From: Nocardia nova
Lineage (GTDB): Bacteria; Actinomycetota; Actinomycetes; Mycobacteriales; Mycobacteriaceae
Assembly (NCBI RefSeq): GCF_002933465.1
Contig: NZ_PSZE01000028.1
Span: 24,199-88,198 of the forward strand
DNA length: 64,000 nucleotides
Direction: 5' to 3'
Position 1 is the first letter of the stretch, and each line of letters begins with the position of its first letter. The notes under the pieces are model-generated. The model saw nothing but the letters and a program-made list of their open reading frames with translations. It was not told the DNA's origin and did no database searches. Both the position numbers and the translations under genes were made by a program. Shown here piece by piece: positions 34,155 through 43,220 of the stretch.

Positions 34155-35765
34155 ATGAGTGAGGATTCGACCCAGCTGTCGGTCGCCGAACTGCTGGCGC
34201 GCAACGGCCAGGGAGTCCCGGCGTCGGGCGGCGGTCGCCGGCGCAGAGGCGGACGCGGCATCGCGGTCACGGACCTGACCGGCGACCTGCCGGCGGTCCG
34301 GGAGGGCTCCTCCTCGCACGCCGCTCCGGAGGCCGAACCGGATCCGGAACCGATGCCGGACTTCCAGCTCTCGGTACCCGGGTACGAAGCCGAATCACCG
34401 CTGTCCGGCCCGATCAGTTTCTACGATCCCCTGGCCGCCGCTCCGGAGGCGCCGAGCGCACCGAATTCGTGGGAGCCGCCGGGGTACGCGGCGAACGGCT
34501 TCCAGCCCACCTCGTTCGACTCTCCGGGGGTATACGGCGCCCAGCCCGATTCCACCCGGCACGCCGCCCCGGAGGGTGCGCCCGAGCCGTACGGCGCCGA
34601 TTCCGCGCCGGCGCCCACCGGTCGCCGCGCCCGCCGCGAATTGCGGGAGGCGCTGGCCGAGCGGGAGGCGGCGGGTTCGTTCGCCGCCCCGGAGACACCG
34701 GTGGATTCGGGGCGGCCCGGGCGCCGGCATCGGCCGGAGCCCGACGAGAGCAACACCGTGATGGTGCCGCCGTTCCAGGGCGGCACGGGAACCGACCCCA
34801 CGCCGCCCACCGCGGCCTGGGCGCCGCCTCGCCCGCCCGAAACCCCCGCTCCGACCCGCGAATTCGGCGCTCCGGCAGGCCGTGAATTCGGTGCGCCCGA
34901 GTTCCCGACACCGGGGCGCGCGGACCTGCCGCGCCGCAGCGGTACGAAGCCGGGGCGCGACGGGGCCGGCGCGCCCGATGCACCCGCAGGCGGCCGCGAC
35001 GGCGCCGACGCACGTCCGGGACTTCCCGCGTGGTCGGCGCGGCGGCGGCCGGGTGCTCCGGCTTCGGCCCCCCGGGATTTCGGCGAACCCGAACCCGGCG
35101 GCCACCGGGACGAGCCGGCCGAGGACCGGTCGCCGGGATGGTCGCTGGCCGCCCGGGAGCAGCCGCTGCTGTCCGGGCAGACCGTTGCCGGAGATCTGCT
35201 GCGCGATGCCGGAGCGCGTGAGGAGCGGCGCGGGGCGGAGGCGCGCCGGGATCGCGGGCCGCGCCGCGGGGTGATCGATCTACTCGATCCGGCCGAGGCG
35301 CGCACCGAGTTCTACGCACCGGTCGAACTCGACGAACCCGGGGACGACGAACACGAGGACGACTACGACGACGATCTGCTCGACGACGAGGAGATCGAGT
35401 CCACCCCGCGCTGGCGCCGGGCCGCCCCGCGCGGCTTCTCCCTGCGCGACAAACTGCCGCAGCTGAGCCGGCCGGCTTCCCGCCGCGGCTCGGTCGAGGA
35501 TCTCAACCGGCGACAGTGGATGATTCTCGGCGGCCAGGCCGTCGGCGCGGCGGTCGCGGGAATGTTGCTGTTCAAGGGCTTCGAGCAGATGTGGGACGTC
35601 ATGCCGTTCGTGGCCCTGGTGCTGGCGATGGTCGTGATCCTCGGTCTGGTCGCGCTGGTTCGCGTGCTGCGCCGCACCGACGACATCCTCAGCACGGTGA
35701 TCGCGGTCGTTGTGGGCATCTTCGTGACGCTCGGGCCGCTAGCCTTTCTTCTCAGCACGAACTGA
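34155..35765 (+). CDS. Proline-rich membrane protein (Rv0497-like)
   Basis: 536 residues. About 430 residues of Pro/Ala/Glu/Arg-rich, probably disordered cytoplasmic sequence are followed by three C-terminal transmembrane helices (about 455-472, 476-499, 508-531; last stretch TVIAVVVGIFVTLGPLAFLL). Asp/Glu-rich blocks stand at about 390-415. The N-terminal signature SVAELLARNGQGVP with a following Arg/Gly patch is also seen in mycobacterial Rv0497. Function unknown. It precedes the TIM-barrel gene by 13 bp and is likely co-transcribed. Confidence 0.8.
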   Translation: MSEDSTQLSVAELLARNGQGVPASGGGRRRRGGRGIAVTDLTGDLPAVREGSSSHAAPEAEPDPEPMPDFQLSVPGYEAESPLSGPISFYDPLAAAPEAPSAPNSWEPPGYAANGFQPTSFDSPGVYGAQPDSTRHAAPEGAPEPYGADSAPAPTGRRARRELREALAEREAAGSFAAPETPVDSGRPGRRHRPEPDESNTVMVPPFQGGTGTDPTPPTAAWAPPRPPETPAPTREFGAPAGREFGAPEFPTPGRADLPRRSGTKPGRDGAGAPDAPAGGRDGADARPGLPAWSARRRPGAPASAPRDFGEPEPGGHRDEPAEDRSPGWSLAAREQPLLSGQTVAGDLLRDAGAREERRGAEARRDRGPRRGVIDLLDPAEARTEFYAPVELDEPGDDEHEDDYDDDLLDDEEIESTPRWRRAAPRGFSLRDKLPQLSRPASRRGSVEDLNRRQWMILGGQAVGAAVAGMLLFKGFEQMWDVMPFVALVLAMVVILGLVALVRVLRRTDDILSTVIAVVVGIFVTLGPLAFLLSTN

Positions 35766-35778
35766 GCAGGGAGCAGCA

Positions 35779-36678
35779 GTGGCGCACAGCGATCAGGTGG
35801 GGACCACCGTTCAGGTGGGATTGTCGACGGCGTCGGTTTATCCGGAGAATGCCGAGGCGGCGTTCCGGTATGCCGCGGAATTGGGTTACGACGGCGTGGA
35901 ATTGATGGTCTGGGCCGAACCGGCCAGCCAGAACATCGCCACCGTCGAATCGTATGTGCGCCGGTACTCGGTGCCGGTGCTGGCCGTGCACGCGCCCTGT
36001 CTGCTCATCTCGCAGCGGGTGTGGGGCGCAGACCCGGTGGCCAAGCTCGAACGCAGCGTGCGGACCGCGGAGGTGCTGGGGTCGGCGACGGTGGTGGTGC
36101 ATCCGCCCTTCCGCTGGCAGCGGCGTTATGCGGAGGGCTTCGCCCAGCAGGTGGGCGAACTCGAGGACAGCAGCCCGGTCGTGGTCGCGGTGGAGAACAT
36201 GTTCCCCATGCGCGCCGACACGCTGTTCGGGCGCCGCTCCGGCTCGGTGCGCCGGCTGGAACGCCGTGGGGGACCGGGACTTTCCGTGACCGCGTTCAGC
36301 CCGTCCTACGATCCGACCGACACCGGCTTCCGGCACTACACCCTGGATTTGTCGCATACCGCGACCGCCGGGATGGACGCGCTGACGCTGGCCGACCGTA
36401 TGGGCAGCGGTCTGGCGCACCTGCATCTGGCCGACGGTCGCGGCGCCGCCCACGACGAACACCTGATTCCCGGCGAGGGTGGGCAACCCTGTGTGGAAGT
36501 GTGTGAATCGTTGGTGCGCAACGGTTTCCGCGGTCACGCTGTGATCGAGGTGAATACGCAGAACGCACGGACCACCGCCGACCGCGCGGCGATGCTGGGG
36601 CGAGCACTGCGATTCGCGCGCACACATCTGAACAACCTGCAGCCGGTGCCGGGGCGGGAGCCGACCCGGCAGGGTTGA
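35779..36678 (+). CDS. Sugar phosphate isomerase/epimerase-like TIM barrel (Rv0498-like)
   Basis: 299 residues of the AP endonuclease 2 superfamily. Metal ligand candidates: Glu in VVAVENMFP, His in VVVHPPFRW, Asp/His in LDLSHTA and HLADGRG, and the final Glu in AVIEVNT. The N-terminus VQVGLSTASVYPENAEAAFRYAAELGYDGVEL is typical of the barrel. The GTG start has GGGAG nearby. The reaction is unknown. The gene order Rv0497-Rv0498-Rv0499-proC is preserved. Confidence 0.85.
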   Translation: MAHSDQVGTTVQVGLSTASVYPENAEAAFRYAAELGYDGVELMVWAEPASQNIATVESYVRRYSVPVLAVHAPCLLISQRVWGADPVAKLERSVRTAEVLGSATVVVHPPFRWQRRYAEGFAQQVGELEDSSPVVVAVENMFPMRADTLFGRRSGSVRRLERRGGPGLSVTAFSPSYDPTDTGFRHYTLDLSHTATAGMDALTLADRMGSGLAHLHLADGRGAAHDEHLIPGEGGQPCVEVCESLVRNGFRGHAVIEVNTQNARTTADRAAMLGRALRFARTHLNNLQPVPGREPTRQG

Positions 36679-36797
36679 TGGTCCTGGGTCCGTACAGCTT
36701 CGTCACACCCGGTAGGGAATCGAGCGGTCGTCCGGCAGAATTATACGGTGTACGAGCCGGGGTCGGAACCGGCTGGGTCCAGGGAGAGGAGCGGCGG

Positions 36798-37688
36798 GTG
36801 ACGGAACTGGTGGTCGAGACGGTACGACCGGAGCTGGACGACGCACCGTTCAGCCGCGTGTGCGCGGTGACCGAGATGGAGGTCTCCGCGGAGTTCGCGC
36901 GCTATCGCGGCGTCATCGATCCGGTGTGGACGATCGACAAGAAGCTGCACGGCGGCACGATGGTCGCCTCGTCAGCGGCTGCCGCCACGACCCGGTTGCG
37001 CACCGCGTACCCCGATCTGGCCGAGATGTTCCCGATCGCGGCGAGCACCGATTTCCTCGGCGCCCCGGACCCGGGCGAGGTCGAGTACGAGGTTCGTATC
37101 CGCAAGACGGGCCGCCAGATCTGCCTGGTCGACGCCGACCTGGTCCAGGGTGGTCGCACGCTGGTGCATTCGGCGTTCACCTTCGGTCATCTCGACGACG
37201 CGGAACCGGCCTATCGGCGTGAGACCGTGGCGGATATGCCGCCGGAGCCGCCTGCGCAGGCCCTGGGATACGACGCACCGGATTCTCCGATGGGCCGGCT
37301 GGTCAACGTCTCGCGGGGCGCCTCGGTGGCGATCGACCCGGCCTGGGCGCGGTTCCTGTCCGGCGAGCGGGGCGAGCCGCGGCTGCGCCTGTGGATCCGT
37401 CCGCGGGCCGCCGACGGCCGCGACCCGGACGTCGCCGCGTATTTCGCCATGATGGCGGGCGATATGAGCCCGCCGGTGCCGATGAATATGGGCCGGTTCG
37501 GCTGGGCGCCGACCGTGCAGCTCACCACCTATCTGCGGCGGCGTCCCGCGCCGGGCTGGCTGCGGGTGATCGCGACCGCCCACGAAATCGGGGAGCGCAT
37601 GTTCGACGAGGATCAGCTGGTCCTCGACAGCACGGGTGCGGTGGTGGCGCAGACCCGCCAGCTCGCGCTGATTCCCCTGCCCCGCTGA
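36798..37688 (+). CDS. Thioesterase family protein (Rv0499-like, double hot-dog)
   Basis: 296 residues from GTG 36798, which has GGGAGAGGAG upstream at good spacing; the frame is open 41 codons further. The TesB/acyl-CoA thioesterase pattern is DPVWTIDKKLHGGTMVASSAAAATTRL followed by a second hot-dog half from VAAYFAMMAGDMSPPVPMNMG to AQTRQLALIPL. It probably acts on acyl-CoA or acyl carrier protein thioesters; the chain length is unknown. Confidence 0.82.
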   Translation: MTELVVETVRPELDDAPFSRVCAVTEMEVSAEFARYRGVIDPVWTIDKKLHGGTMVASSAAAATTRLRTAYPDLAEMFPIAASTDFLGAPDPGEVEYEVRIRKTGRQICLVDADLVQGGRTLVHSAFTFGHLDDAEPAYRRETVADMPPEPPAQALGYDAPDSPMGRLVNVSRGASVAIDPAWARFLSGERGEPRLRLWIRPRAADGRDPDVAAYFAMMAGDMSPPVPMNMGRFGWAPTVQLTTYLRRRPAPGWLRVIATAHEIGERMFDEDQLVLDSTGAVVAQTRQLALIPLPR

Positions 37689-37738
37689 TGTCTCTGCCCG
37701 CTGATCGCCCCTGCCCCGCGGCCGCCGCCGCGCACGGA

Positions 37739-37744
37739 TAGCCT
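37739..37744 (+). promoter_or_regulatory. -10 element TAGCCT of proC
   Basis: TAGCCT ends 8 nt before ATG 37753. There is no ribosome site, so the transcript is predicted to be leaderless. Confidence 0.45.
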
Positions 37745-37752
37745 TGGGCCTC

Positions 37753-38571
37753 ATGACGAGAATTGCGGTGATCGGTGGCGGACGGATCGGCGAGGCGTTG
37801 ATTGCCGGGCTGCTCGAGGCCGGGCGGCCGGGTAAGGATCTGGTCGTGGTCGAGACGGTGACGGCCCGCGCGCACGTGTTGAGCGAGCGGTTCGGCATCC
37901 GGGTCACCGACAGTCTGGCGGAGGCCGCGACGGGCGCGGATGTGCTGGTGGTAGCGGTGAAGCCGCATGATGTCGAGGCGGTGCTGACCGAACTCGGCAA
38001 ACTCGAACTCGACAACGATCGCGATCAGATCCTGGTGTCGCTCGCCGCGGGCGTGACCACCGCCCGGGTGGAGTCGAAGTTGCCCGCCGGATTCCCGGTC
38101 GTTCGAGTCATGCCGAATACCCCGATGCTGGTCGGCCAGGGCATGAGCGCGATCGCGGCCGGTCGCTACGCCAAATCCGCCGAGCTCGCGACGGTCTCGG
38201 AACTGCTGGGGGCGGTCGGCAAGGTCGTCACCGTCGCCGAGAGCCAGATGGACGCGGTGACCGCGGTATCGGGCTCGGGACCCGCGTACTTCTTCCTGGT
38301 GGTCGAGGCCATGGTGGAGGCCGGCGTCGGCCTCGGCCTGACGCGGGACGTGGCCACCGGACTGGTGGTGCAGACCATGCTCGGCTCGGCGGCGCTGCTG
38401 GAGGAATCCGGCCAGGATGCCGCGGAGTTGCGTGCTGCGGTGACCTCGCCGGCGGGAACCACCGCGGCGGCCGTGCGCGAACTCGAGCGCGGCGGCGTGC
38501 GCTCGGCGTTCTGGGAGGCGCTGCACGCGGCCAAGCGCCGCTCGGTCGAACAGGGGGCGACCGGCGAGTAA
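37753..38571 (+). CDS. proC: Pyrroline-5-carboxylate reductase
   Basis: 272 residues. Last step of proline synthesis with NAD(P)H. Rossmann motif IAVIGGGRIGEAL at residues 4-16, VVAVKPHDV, the conserved MPNTPMLVGQGMSA loop, and the dimer helix SGSGPAYFFLVVEAMVEAGVGLGL with the catalytic region TSPAGTTAAAVRELERGGVRSAFWEAL. The length is normal. It is preceded by its own -10 and followed after 167 bp by the small HTH gene. Confidence 0.95.
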   Translation: MTRIAVIGGGRIGEALIAGLLEAGRPGKDLVVVETVTARAHVLSERFGIRVTDSLAEAATGADVLVVAVKPHDVEAVLTELGKLELDNDRDQILVSLAAGVTTARVESKLPAGFPVVRVMPNTPMLVGQGMSAIAAGRYAKSAELATVSELLGAVGKVVTVAESQMDAVTAVSGSGPAYFFLVVEAMVEAGVGLGLTRDVATGLVVQTMLGSAALLEESGQDAAELRAAVTSPAGTTAAAVRELERGGVRSAFWEALHAAKRRSVEQGATGE

Positions 38572-38738
38572 CCGCGGAGTGGCCGCCCGGTGTGACGTGA
38601 CATCCGCTGGTGACACTGCTATTTCTCCCACCCGTCGCAGCAATCCCACTGGTCACGCTAAGCTCGAGGGAGCACGTGCGTGTCTGTTCCGCCGGTGGGG
38701 AAGCCGGCGGCGCGGACGTGCCGGAGGTCAGTGGTGCA

Positions 38739-38966
38739 ATGATGTCTGGAAACAGCTCTGCGAGTTCCGGTCCTGTCATCGGCGGAGGAGGAACGCAGTT
38801 CCTCACCGTTGCCGAGGTGGCGAATCTGATGCGGGTTTCCAAGATGACGGTGTATCGGCTGGTTCACTCGGGAGAACTACCCGCTGTCAGAGTCGGTCGG
38901 TCGTTCCGGGTACACGCCAAGGCGGTGCACGACTACCTGCAGACGTCGTACTTCGACGCCGGTTAG
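38739..38966 (+). CDS. Excisionase-like helix-turn-helix protein (Rv0500A-like)
   Basis: 75 residues. The MerR/excisionase-type HTH TVAEVANLMRVSKMTVYRLVHSGELPAVRVGRSFRVHAKAVHDYL occupies most of the protein; the N-terminal 20 residues are Gly/Ser rich. Start ATG 38739 or 38742 with GGAGG 11 nt upstream. It is conserved with its neighbours proC and bS22 in mycobacteria, so it is a resident regulator and not a phage excisionase. The target is unknown. Confidence 0.88.
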   Translation: MMSGNSSASSGPVIGGGGTQFLTVAEVANLMRVSKMTVYRLVHSGELPAVRVGRSFRVHAKAVHDYLQTSYFDAG

Positions 38967-39196
38967 CGACGTGCGAACGCCGGTCGGCGGTGTCGGCGAC
39001 CGGGCACTGCGGTGCCCGTTTCGTTCGCCGTGGGTTGGCCCGGTACGATGAACCACCGTTGTGTTACCCGCTGCCGATCTGGGTCAGGTCGGGAGCTGAA
39101 CACTGGTTGCCAGGCGGCCGCCGAGCGAACCGGAAGATGGACGTACGTAACCGGCGTGCGTGCCGAGGGTAGAGAGAGAACGCGAGGAACAACCCT

Positions 39197-39298
39197 ATGG
39201 GTTCTGTGATCAAGAAGCGCCGTAAGCGGATGTCGAAGAAGAAGCACCGCAAGCTGCTTCGCCGTACGCGCGTGCAGCGACGCAAACTCGGCAAGTAA
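39197..39298 (+). CDS. Small ribosomal subunit protein bS22 (33 residues)
   Basis: 33 residues: [19 protein letters not shown] followed by [14 protein letters not shown]. 18 of 33 residues are Lys or Arg. It equals, as far as I recall, mycobacterial Rv0500B, identified as ribosomal protein bS22 in M. smegmatis 70S structures; AURKAIP1/COX24 domain proteins are the eukaryotic relatives. A ribosome site (GAGGAA) lies before the ATG. The gene is strongly conserved in sequence and position, and is easily missed in annotation because of its size. A terminator follows. Confidence 0.9.
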
Positions 39299-39323
39299 GC
39301 TTTATACGCTGGAAATTAGCTGG

Positions 39324-39356
39324 AAGCCCGCCACCGTCTTGGGTGGCGGGCTTTGG
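39324..39356 (+). terminator. Intrinsic terminator after bS22
   Basis: A perfect 12-bp stem (39324-39335 with 39342-39353), loop GTCTTG, then a short T run. Confidence 0.8.
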
Positions 39357-39466
39357 CATTTGTTTCCGGTGACTGAAGACATCGTTAGAACCTGGTTAAT
39401 ACTCTCGGCCACCTCCGTAACAGCCGCTACTCTGGTTGACGGAACTAGCCAAGCAGGGGTGCACAG

Positions 39467-40573
39467 GTGGGATTCGGCGTGGGTTCGGATATGCGGGATG
39501 GGCATACGGCTGGCCGCGACGACCAGCCGCCCGGAGTTGTCCTCGTCACCGGCGTGAGCCGCTTCTTCGGCGGCAATGTCGTCACACGGCTGGCGGCCGA
39601 TCCCACGATAGAACGCGTCATCGCCGTCGACACCCGGATGCCCAGCCGCGATCTGCTGCGCCGGATGGGGCGCGCCGAGTTCGTCCGCGCCGATATCCGA
39701 AATCCGTTGGTTCGCAAGGTGATCGACGGAAACAACGTCGACACCGTGGTGCACCCTTCTGTGCTCTCCCGCCCGCCCGCCGGCGGCGGCCGCGCGGCGA
39801 TGAAGGATTACAACGTCTTCGGCGCGATGCAGCTGATGGCGGCCTGCCAGAAGGCGCCCAGCGTGCGCCGTGTCGTGCTCCGGTCCTCCTCGGCGGTGTA
39901 CGGTTGTGGTCCGAAGGATCCGGCGAAATTCACCGAGGAAATGAGTGCGCGCACGCCGCCGAAGGGCTGGTTCGCGCGCGATATGATAGAGGTCGAGGGA
40001 TTCGTCCGTGGGATGGCGCGTCGGCGTCCGGATATCGCCGCGGCGATCCTTCGTTTTACACCGATCGTGGGGCCGCGTCTGGCGGGCCGGGGTGTGGAGT
40101 ATTTCCGCTCCCCGATCACGCCGACGATCTTCGGTCGCGACCCCCGTATGCAGCTATTGCACGAAGAGGACGCGATCGCGGCGCTGGCGCATGCGGCGCA
40201 TTCCGCACCGGGCGGCACGTTCAACGTCGCCGGGGATGGGGCGCTGGCTTTGTCGCAGGTCATCCGTCGCGCGGGGCGCGTCGAACTACCGGTGCCGATG
40301 AGTGTTTTCCGGACGGTCGGCCGGTCGTTCATGGGCCCGGTGATGCGTGAGTTCACCACCGAGCAGATCGATTACTTCCACTACGGCTGTGGATTGGACA
40401 CCACGAGAATGCGTACCGAACTCGGCTTCGCACCGCGCTGGACGACGGTGCAGGCGTTCGACGACTTCATCGGGGGCGCAGCGTTGCGGCCCGTCATAGA
40501 TCCGCACTGGATCGACGCTGCAGAAAACAGACTCCTCGGCCTCGTCGGGGCCGGGACGGGAGCACATCGATGA
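39467..40573 (+). CDS. NAD-dependent epimerase/dehydratase (Rv0501-like)
   Basis: 368 residues, extended SDR. The dinucleotide motif is a variant, VTGVSRFFGGNVV, in place of TGxxGxxG. Ser-Ser-Ser with VYG and a Lys further on (SSSAVYGCG, DPAKF) covers the catalytic Ser; the YxxxK tyrosine is not obvious: GWFARDMIEVE has no Tyr or Lys at that site. A UDP-sugar epimerase role (galE2) has been given to the mycobacterial protein, but the altered motifs suggest a different or non-catalytic role. It overlaps the acyltransferase gene by 4 bp. Confidence 0.82.
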   Translation: MGFGVGSDMRDGHTAGRDDQPPGVVLVTGVSRFFGGNVVTRLAADPTIERVIAVDTRMPSRDLLRRMGRAEFVRADIRNPLVRKVIDGNNVDTVVHPSVLSRPPAGGGRAAMKDYNVFGAMQLMAACQKAPSVRRVVLRSSSAVYGCGPKDPAKFTEEMSARTPPKGWFARDMIEVEGFVRGMARRRPDIAAAILRFTPIVGPRLAGRGVEYFRSPITPTIFGRDPRMQLLHEEDAIAALAHAAHSAPGGTFNVAGDGALALSQVIRRAGRVELPVPMSVFRTVGRSFMGPVMREFTTEQIDYFHYGCGLDTTRMRTELGFAPRWTTVQAFDDFIGGAALRPVIDPHWIDAAENRLLGLVGAGTGAHR

Positions 40574-41580
40574 ACGACGTGGCCAAAGTCATTCACCTGC
40601 ACGAGACGGATTTCGAGGCCCGGCAGCGCCCCGCGTCGCGGCGGTGGCCGGTGGAGCCGGCCATGCAGCCGGTGACCTCGCTGACCGAGCGGCTGGCCGA
40701 ATCGGCCTCGCCGCGCTCGCTGGGTGATCTGGTGCGGGGTGCGGTGGCCGACGGTATTCGCAATACCGCCGATTTCGCCCGCCGCCGCCTCACCGGGGAC
40801 TACCAGGTCGACGAATTCGGGCGAGACGAACATTTGCTCGAATCGGTCATTCTGCCGAGCCTGCGGCCACTGTCGGAACTGTGGTTCCGAGTCGAGGTCA
40901 ACGGCATCGACAACATTCCGTCTTCCGGTGGTGCGCTGGTGGTCTCCAATCACGCCGGCGTGGTGGCGCTGGACGCGCTGATGCTGCAGCTGGCCGTGCA
41001 CGACCGGCATCCCGCCCACCGGTCGCTGCGCTTGCTGGCCGCCGACCTGGTGTTCGAGACACCTGTGGTCGGTGGGCTGGCCCGCAAGGCCGGCCATACC
41101 CTGGCCTGCCCCGCCGACGCCGAGCGGCTGCTGCGGTCGGGCGAGGTCGCGGGGGTGTTTCCCGAGGGCTTCAAGGGCATCGGCAAGCCGTATTCGGAGC
41201 GCTACAAGCTGCAGCGCTTCGGCCGCGGCGGATTCGTCTCGGTGGCGGTGAAAACGGGTGTACCGATCATTCCGTGCTCGATCGTCGGGTCCGAGGAGAT
41301 CTATCCGAAGCTCGCCGATATCAAGCCGTTGGCACGCCTGCTCGGATTGCCGTATTTCCCGGTGACTCCGACATTTCCGCATCTGGGACCGCTGGGCGCG
41401 ATCCCGTTGCCGTCGAAGTGGACCATCGAATTCGGCAAGCCCATCGCGACCGAGGATTATGCGGCCGAGGCCGCCGACGATCCGATGACGATGTTCGAGG
41501 TCACCGATCAGGTCCGCGAGACCATCCAGCAGACGCTGTACAAACTGCTCACCAAGCGGCGTAACCCCTTCACCGGCTGA
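40570..41580 (+). CDS. PlsC-type acyltransferase (Rv0502-like)
   Basis: 336 residues. The LPLAT fold is shown by VVSNHAGVVALDALMLQ (block I, H-x6-D instead of HX4D), FPEGFKGIGKPYSERYKLQRFGRGGF (block III) and PIIPCSIVGSEEIYP (block IV). The length and an N-terminal extension of about 110 residues match Rv0502. The acyl acceptor is likely a lipid or glycolipid; it may act with the epimerase upstream, with which it is coupled. No membrane helix is evident. Confidence 0.85.
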   Translation: MNDVAKVIHLHETDFEARQRPASRRWPVEPAMQPVTSLTERLAESASPRSLGDLVRGAVADGIRNTADFARRRLTGDYQVDEFGRDEHLLESVILPSLRPLSELWFRVEVNGIDNIPSSGGALVVSNHAGVVALDALMLQLAVHDRHPAHRSLRLLAADLVFETPVVGGLARKAGHTLACPADAERLLRSGEVAGVFPEGFKGIGKPYSERYKLQRFGRGGFVSVAVKTGVPIIPCSIVGSEEIYPKLADIKPLARLLGLPYFPVTPTFPHLGPLGAIPLPSKWTIEFGKPIATEDYAAEAADDPMTMFEVTDQVRETIQQTLYKLLTKRRNPFTG

Positions 41581-41598
41581 CACCGGAGGAAAAGATAT

Positions 41599-41640
41599 CG
41601 AGCCTCCTCGCTGCGGCGGGGAGGCTCGGTCGTTTTCTTC
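41599..41640. terminator. Terminator between the acyltransferase and convergent HAD gene
   Basis: A 9-bp stem (41599-41607 with 41620-41628) followed by GTCGTTTTCTT. Confidence 0.65.
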
Positions 41641-41649
41641 CGGGGAATC

Positions 41650-42723
41650 TCAGCCGTGCTGTTCGCGCCTGCGGGTGAGGACGGCCGCCGCCGCCCCACC
41701 GGCCGCACCCAGCGCCAATGCGGTGGGCACGCCGATCTTGGCGGCCTTGCGTCCGGTGCGGAAATCACGAATCTCCCAGCCGCGATTCTTGGCGACCTCA
41801 CGCAGGTCCGAATCCGGGTTGATCGCCACCGCGGTACCGGCCAGCGAGAGCATCGGCACGTCGTTGTGGCTGTCGGAGTAGGCCGTGCAGCGTTTGAGAT
41901 TGAGGCCCTCGCGAATAGCCAGGGTGCGCACCGCGTGTGCTTTACCCAGGCCGTGCAGAATATCGCCGACCAGCCGTCCGGTGAAGACGCCGTCCACACT
42001 TTCGGCGACCGTGCCCAATGCGCCGGTCAATCCCAGGCGTTTCGCGATGACCTGCGCGAGTTCCACCGGCGTGGCGGTCACCAGCCAGACCTGCTGACCG
42101 GCGTCCAGATGCATTTGCGCCAGCGCGCGGGTGCCGGGCCAGATCTTGTCGGCGATGATTTCGTCGTAGATTTCCTCGCCCAGCGCCGCGAGTTCGGCGG
42201 TCGAGCGGCCGGCGATGAATGACAGCGCCTTTTCCTTGCCGCTGGCCATATCGCCCTGGCTTTCCTTACCGGTGACCCGGAATTTCACCTGCTTCCAGGC
42301 CATATCGACGAGGTCGGAAGTCTTGAAGTATTTCCGCGCCGCCAGGCCGCGCGCGAAGTGCACGATCGAGGCGCCCTGCACCATCGTGTTGTCCACGTCG
42401 AAAAATGCCGCGGCGGTCAGGTCGCGCGGCGGGCGCGCATGGGGCGGTAATTCCGAATCGGCTTCGGCGCCATAGGTTTCGGCCAATTCCGCGTCGTGCA
42501 GCGCGAGGGCGGCATCGGCGCTGGCCTCACCGGCGAGGTTGGCGCGTACCTCTTCCTCGCTGGGCCCGAACGGGCTGCGCGCGATCCGCGTGAGCTGGTC
42601 CGACAGACCCTGCCCCCAGCGCGCCGGGAATTCGCCGAACCTGCCCGCGATGAAGCCCGCCCTCGCATCTTTCGATCGTTCCGGCACCAGTACCTCCGCC
42701 TGTTCGCGCGAACACTCCAACAT
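41650..42723 (-). CDS. HAD-IB phosphatase (SerB1-like, Rv0505c position)
   Basis: 357 residues. The HAD nucleophile motif AAFFDVDNTMVQG is at about 105-117, motif II in WLVTATPVEL, the Lys region and the DSHNDVPML acidic motif (about 280-288) complete the active site. The N-terminal 100 residues are an extra helical region, and a hydrophobic C-terminal helix (IGVPTALALGAAGGAAAAVL) with Arg-rich end may tether it to the membrane. HAD-IB enzymes include phosphoserine phosphatases, but phosphoserine specificity is not certain here. Confidence 0.85.
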   Translation of the reverse strand: MLECSREQAEVLVPERSKDARAGFIAGRFGEFPARWGQGLSDQLTRIARSPFGPSEEEVRANLAGEASADAALALHDAELAETYGAEADSELPPHARPPRDLTAAAFFDVDNTMVQGASIVHFARGLAARKYFKTSDLVDMAWKQVKFRVTGKESQGDMASGKEKALSFIAGRSTAELAALGEEIYDEIIADKIWPGTRALAQMHLDAGQQVWLVTATPVELAQVIAKRLGLTGALGTVAESVDGVFTGRLVGDILHGLGKAHAVRTLAIREGLNLKRCTAYSDSHNDVPMLSLAGTAVAINPDSDLREVAKNRGWEIRDFRTGRKAAKIGVPTALALGAAGGAAAAVLTRRREQHG

Positions 42724-42768
42724 TAGCCGAGCACAGCGTTGCCCCGACGGCTGCTCGGCGATGTGTGC

Positions 42769-43029
42769 TCAGCGACTCAAATCGGCCCGCAACCGGGATT
42801 CGTCCACGTCGAAGTAGCTGTGTTCACGGCCGTCGAGCAGCACCACCGGCAGCCGGTCGCCGAACTCGGCCCGCAGCGACGGGTCGGTGGCCGCCGCCGC
42901 GTCCACATCGACGGTCGCCGGTTCCACGCCGAAGTCGGCGCAGATGGCGCGCAGTTGCGTCAATGCGACCGTGCACATACCGCAACCCTCGCGGGTCAGC
43001 AACGTCACCGAATGCGTGGCAGTACTCAT
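42769..43029 (-). CDS. Glutaredoxin-like thiol protein (Rv0508-like)
   Basis: 86 residues from ATG 43029. Thioredoxin fold with the active-site CGMC in LLTREGCGMCTVAL (Cys15 and Cys18) and the cis-Pro in DRLPVVLLDGREH. An in-frame ATG at 43050 would add 7 residues. Proteins of this size are reduced by mycothiol or thioredoxin systems in actinobacteria. It lies between the HAD gene and divergent rex, as in mycobacteria. Confidence 0.85.
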   Translation of the reverse strand: MSTATHSVTLLTREGCGMCTVALTQLRAICADFGVEPATVDVDAAAATDPSLRAEFGDRLPVVLLDGREHSYFDVDESRLRADLSR

Positions 43030-43202
43030 ATCGCCATTAAATGCCACCATGCCGACAGACCCGCGATTAGCCGCGACTCGCCGGATTCGCGCGGGAAATC
43101 GCCGGTCCGGCGTGCCTGCACCGAAGCCGGTGCTACACGACGGTTGAATGTGAGCAGGCATTCGTGGAGCCGACGAGTGGAGAGTGACTGAATTCACCGA
43201 CT

Positions 43203-43220
43203 TTGTGCAGGGCTTCACAA
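43203..43220. promoter_or_regulatory. Rex operator upstream of rex-hemACD
   Basis: TTGTGCA-N4-TTCACAA matches the Rex consensus TTGTGAA-N4-TTCACAA at 13 of 14 half-site positions. It lies 163 bp before the preferred rex start (GTG 43383), so it should give autoregulation of rex and NADH-responsive control of hemA-hemC-hemD. Confidence 0.8.

Noticed and set aside
38739..38966. Excisionase-like HTH as evidence for a phage or integrative element.
   Set aside because: The gene is syntenic with mycobacterial Rv0500A beside proC and bS22, and no integrase or attachment site is visible.
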